NCBI GenBank assembly: GCA_900550765.1
Contig: URTC01000059.1
Span: forward strand, 1-8,633
Reading direction: 5' to 3'
DNA: 8,633 bases
Origin: an uncultured Clostridia bacterium
GTDB taxonomy: Bacteria > Bacillota > Clostridia > Christensenellales > QALW01
Positions 6,432 through 8,633 of the stretch are shown here, piece after piece. The translations under genes were made by a program, and so were the position numbers. The notes beneath the pieces were generated by a model. That model ran no database searches. It had not been told where the DNA came from and saw only the letters and a list, made by a program, of their open reading frames with translations. Numbering within the stretch: position 1 is the first letter of the stretch; every line of letters begins with the position of its first letter.

Positions 6432-6738
6432 TTCTATCTATGAATTTTTTATGATTTTTTCGTTTGATGGATAGCAGAGGCATACATTTTTGCCAACGGT
6501 TAAAACGAATAAATTGCGTCTGCCGTTGATCGGCGGTTAAGAGAGCGAAGGGAACGAATGCGATCATTCTGGAAGATAATGATAGTTCTTTACATTTCGT
6601 TTTATATCCTCATTGGAAAATCGGATACCATTTACGGAAAAAAACACCATAAAACAGGAACAAAAATTTGTAAAATAGAGTATTCAGACCGGATTTGGAG
6701 TTTTGCATTTGATCCATCTTATGTGAAAACGAAAAATT
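6432..6738. other. 307-bp stretch without a supported gene
   Basis: The region lies beyond the sirtuin stop and before the methyltransferase promoter. Plus frame 6558-6836 starts with a GTG/ATG-rich segment, but its second half is antisense to the sirtuin and shows no motif. A minus frame of 47 codons (6424-6567) overlaps the promoter. A small stem GCCG-TTGAT-CGGC (6521-6533) has no T-run. No clear terminator for the sirtuin operon was found. Confidence 0.5.
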
Positions 6739-7611
6739 CTACGATTTTATTTCTGATAATATCTTGGAAATATCTCCCTTTATACAGAGGGCCCTTTCTT
6801 TTAGCGCAGTGGGAACATACAGATTATCCTGATTGATGCAGACGTAGAAAGCTTGCGGATTTTCTTCTGCCATCCGCCAAAAAGGAATTTTTATAATGCC
6901 CGGGGTATTGTTGCCGACACCTAATTCTAAAAATAATATTCGCATTTTTCGGTGTCTGCGTAAAAAAGTTTCATATCTATCGGCAGCCGCATACCAACCT
7001 TCATCCTGAACAAAGGTGTTGTCTGCCCGAAGATTCATGGTCATAGGGCCGCCGCAAACGGGGCAGATCGGAAGCAGCTCTGTTAGCACTTTTCTGTCTT
7101 TCTGAGTTTTTACCATTTTTCGGATTGTTTCTTCATTATCATACGTGACTGCATGGCAGGGAATCCTGCATTGAAACAGTCCGTAGTCACCCTGCGTATA
7201 AAACAGGCGATGCTTATCAAAGCCGGCTTTTTGAAATTGATGGTCAACATTGGTAGTCAAAACGAAATAATCTTTGTTTTTTATAAGATTAAAAAGTCTT
7301 TTGTAGGTGCCGTTTTCCACGTCTCTGTAACGGTTTATAAAAACATATCGTGACCAATAGGCCCAATATTCCTCCGCACTGTTAAACGGATAGAAGCCTG
7401 CAGAATACATATCGCTAAAACCGTAATAGTGAATAAAATCTGCAAAATTTTCTTGAAAGCGTTTTCCTGTATACGTAAAACCCGCAGCGGCGGAAAGACC
7501 AGCTCCCGCACCGATAAGAATGGCCTCGGCGGAATCGAAGGCATACTGTAGTTTTTGAATTTTATCCGAGCAGTTGTCGGTACAAAGCGAGATCAACATC
7601 TCTGAACACAT
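6739..7611 (-). CDS. Class M sirtuin (SirTM), protein ADP-ribosyltransferase
   Basis: A 290-aa Sir2-family protein of the microbial macrodomain-linked class (SirTM), which uses NAD+ mainly to ADP-ribosylate a protein rather than to deacetylate it. Seen: NAD-binding GAGAGLSAAAG (34-44), the Asn-Asp motif TTNVDHQF (119-126), and YTQGDYG (138-144), where Q140 stands in place of the catalytic His of ordinary sirtuins, as described for this class. The zinc site is likely C148, C152, C183 and C186 (FQCRIPCH and CPVCGG). RBS AGAGGTG (7619-7625) decides ATG 7609-7611. The first 50 bp overlap the end of the macrodomain gene, a sign of translational coupling. No GcvH-like or lipoate ligase gene, known partners in extended operons, lies in the window, so the target is unknown. 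Confidence 0.9.
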   Translation of the reverse strand: MCSEMLISLCTDNCSDKIQKLQYAFDSAEAILIGAGAGLSAAAGFTYTGKRFQENFADFIHYYGFSDMYSAGFYPFNSAEEYWAYWSRYVFINRYRDVENGTYKRLFNLIKNKDYFVLTTNVDHQFQKAGFDKHRLFYTQGDYGLFQCRIPCHAVTYDNEETIRKMVKTQKDRKVLTELLPICPVCGGPMTMNLRADNTFVQDEGWYAAADRYETFLRRHRKMRILFLELGVGNNTPGIIKIPFWRMAEENPQAFYVCINQDNLYVPTALKERALCIKGDISKILSEIKS

Positions 7612-8335
7612 TGAAAATCACCTCTATTGTGCAGTTCGTCTTTTTGATATATTCTTTTACGGTTTTTATGGCGATTTCCGCGGCCTCTTTATTGGGAAAG
7701 CGAAATTCGCCGGTAGAAATACAGCAAAAAGCGATATTTTTGATTTTATGTTTTTGAGCCAGGCACAGGCAGGATCGATAGCAGGAGGCCAATTGATTTC
7801 TTTCCTGATCGGTTACCTGCGTATATACTGTCGGACCTACTGTGTGCAGAATATAACGGCACGGCAAATTGAAAGCAGGTGTAATTTTAGCTGTACCTAC
7901 GGGTTCATAGCAGTTCTGCTGTTCCATAAGTTCTTTACATACCCTGCGGAGTTGAATACCGGCAAAGGTGTGAATCGCATTATCAATGCATTTGTGGCAG
8001 GTAATAAAACAACCGAGTAATTGCGTATTTGCGGCGTTGACGATGGCATCGCACCGGAGCGTTGTGATGTCTCCCTGCCAAAGATAAATCCCTTTTTGTA
8101 TAGGTTTAAGTTCGGAAAATTCTGTAATTCCCTTTTGCCTGCACTCTTCCTGTAAATATGCATTTTGTATTTGCAGAAATTCTTTGCTGGCAGGTTCGGG
8201 CATGCGTATATTGAAGAGAGCGCGAAGCAAATTCTTTTGCATCTGTTCATTTTGAGGAATGCTTAGGGAAGCAAATTCCGGTTGTTCCGAGAGTAACTCT
8301 CGGATTAAAAAAATTCTTCGTTCTGTCTGCGTCAT
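7562..8335 (-). CDS. Zinc-containing macrodomain (Zn-Macro) ADP-ribosyl hydrolase
   Basis: A 257-aa protein of the Zn-Macro group, expected to remove ADP-ribose added by the neighbouring SirTM. Residues 1-82 form the helical N-terminal part usual for this group. The macrodomain starts at YLWQGDITTLRCDAIVNAAN (84-103), with D89 and N100/N103 in the ADP-ribose pocket. LLGCFITCHKCIDNAIHTFAG (about 107-126) is the zinc loop; C109, H114 and C116 are the likely ligands. VGTAKIT (146-152), ILHTVGP (162-168) and ISTGEFRFP (206-214) complete the fold. ATG 8333-8335 gives the family-like N-terminus MTQTERRIFLIRELL; an upstream TTG at 8402-8404 would translate the hairpin at 8363-8386 and is unlikely. 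No strong ribosome site precedes the ATG, so translation may depend on coupling or be modest. Confidence 0.9.
   Translation of the reverse strand: MTQTERRIFLIRELLSEQPEFASLSIPQNEQMQKNLLRALFNIRMPEPASKEFLQIQNAYLQEECRQKGITEFSELKPIQKGIYLWQGDITTLRCDAIVNAANTQLLGCFITCHKCIDNAIHTFAGIQLRRVCKELMEQQNCYEPVGTAKITPAFNLPCRYILHTVGPTVYTQVTDQERNQLASCYRSCLCLAQKHKIKNIAFCCISTGEFRFPNKEAAEIAIKTVKEYIKKTNCTIEVIFNVFRDVDLALYRQLLG
7619..7625 (-). promoter_or_regulatory. Ribosome binding site of the sirtuin gene, inside the macrodomain gene
   Basis: AGAGGTG on the minus strand, 7 nt before ATG 7609-7611. It lies within the last codons of the macrodomain gene and fixes the sirtuin start at the first ATG rather than the internal ATG four codons later. 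Confidence 0.75.
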
Positions 8336-8358
8336 AACATGTTCATTTCTTTCAGTGT

Positions 8359-8390
8359 AAGGGGCGCCGCTGTTATCAGCGGCGCCTTTT
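8359..8390. terminator. GC-rich hairpin between the partial MBL gene and the macrodomain gene
   Basis: GGCGCCGCTG (8363-8372) pairs perfectly with CAGCGGCGCC (8377-8386) around TTAT. On the plus strand flanking bases extend the stem to 14 bp with two G-U pairs, ending in TTTT. On the minus strand, the direction of the genes here, the stem is followed by CCTTACAC, a poor U-tract. It may act as a partial terminator or an mRNA stem that shields the upstream transcript. It lies 28 nt before the macrodomain ATG. Confidence 0.6.
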
Positions 8391-8396
8391 ACGAAG

Positions 8397-8633
8397 TTAA
8401 TCAAAAAAGAAGCCGGCTGTCATATTCAAGTAATTTTCTCCGCTGTAGGAAGGAAAGTGTTTGGAGATCTCTTTTTTAAAACTTTCGGCGTCCGTACAGC
8501 TTTGGGCCAGTTCTTTTACGTCTTGGAGATAACTGATCTTGTTCTGGACGTCCTTTAAATCTTCGGGAGTATAATGGGAGGTGAGGATCAGTTGATAGTC
8601 TGAGGCGATATAGTTCTTTAACTGAGCGATCAT
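8397..8633 (-). CDS. C-terminal part of a probable metallo-beta-lactamase-fold protein (truncated by window edge)
   Basis: An open frame of 78 codons that reaches the right edge; the ATG at 8631-8633 is probably an internal Met, not the start. The sequence LILTSHYTPEDLKDVQNK is followed by a helical stretch (ISYLQDVKELAQSCTDAESF) and the ending NYLNMTAGFFFD. This layout, a strand with a His-containing TSH, then helices and a NYL-MTAGFFF tail, resembles the C-termini of some MBL-fold hydrolases, but no HxHxDH motif is in view to confirm it. It is on the same strand as the macrodomain and sirtuin genes and 61 nt upstream, so it may share their transcript if the hairpin leaks. Confidence 0.45.
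   Translation of the reverse strand: MIAQLKNYIASDYQLILTSHYTPEDLKDVQNKISYLQDVKELAQSCTDAESFKKEISKHFPSYSGENYLNMTAGFFFD

Noticed and set aside
6424..6567. 47-codon minus-strand frame upstream of the methyltransferase
   Set aside because: It overlaps the extended -10 promoter, has no ribosome site and no recognisable motif.
6558..6836. 92-codon plus-strand frame with a hydrophobic N-terminus
   Set aside because: Its 3' third is antisense to the conserved sirtuin end, and no ribosome site or family pattern is seen.

Overview
The window reads as low-to-mid GC Firmicute (Clostridia) DNA. The left part (about 1-3400) looks like Lachnospiraceae of the Roseburia / Agathobacter type: a Clostridial Tad/Flp-like secretion locus, a PF12897-type aspartate aminotransferase, and AGGAGG ribosome sites. 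The right part (about 3460-8633) has a different codon style. The change falls inside one gene, rarA. It may be a real recombination junction or an assembly join of two genomes; the sequence alone cannot decide.

Layout: (1) 1-834, minus strand: a 57-aa Flp-like pilin followed by a CpaF/TadA-type secretion ATPase that runs off the left edge. Its reading frame is broken four codons after the likely TTG start, at a run of six T. (2) 835-1210: non-coding, with a likely promoter, two minus-strand terminator hairpins and three tandem 33-bp repeats that abut the next stop codon. (3) 1211-3894, minus strand: PLP aminotransferase and the AAA+ ATPase RarA, with a clear sigma-A promoter upstream of rarA. 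(4) 4048-4923: a single-domain MGMT-family protein (plus) and a RimJ/RimL-like GNAT acetyltransferase (minus), convergent on a shared hairpin terminator. (5) 4924-5631: a gene-poor stretch with two unrecognised short ORFs. (6) 5632-6387, minus: trans-aconitate 2-methyltransferase-like enzyme with an extended -10 promoter. (7) 6432-6738: no supported gene. (8) 6739-8335, minus: a class M sirtuin (SirTM) and a zinc-containing macrodomain protein that overlap by 50 bp. (9) 8397-8633, minus: the C-terminal end of a probable metallo-beta-lactamase-fold protein, separated from the macrodomain gene by a GC-rich hairpin.

The most coherent functional unit is the sirtuin-macrodomain pair. In known relatives SirTM adds ADP-ribose to a target protein and the Zn-macrodomain enzyme removes it. 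In the best studied streptococcal and staphylococcal operons the target is a lipoylated GcvH-like protein. No GcvH-like protein or lipoate ligase is visible here, so the target is unknown. RarA and the MGMT-family protein, divergent across 153 bp, are both DNA-maintenance genes.
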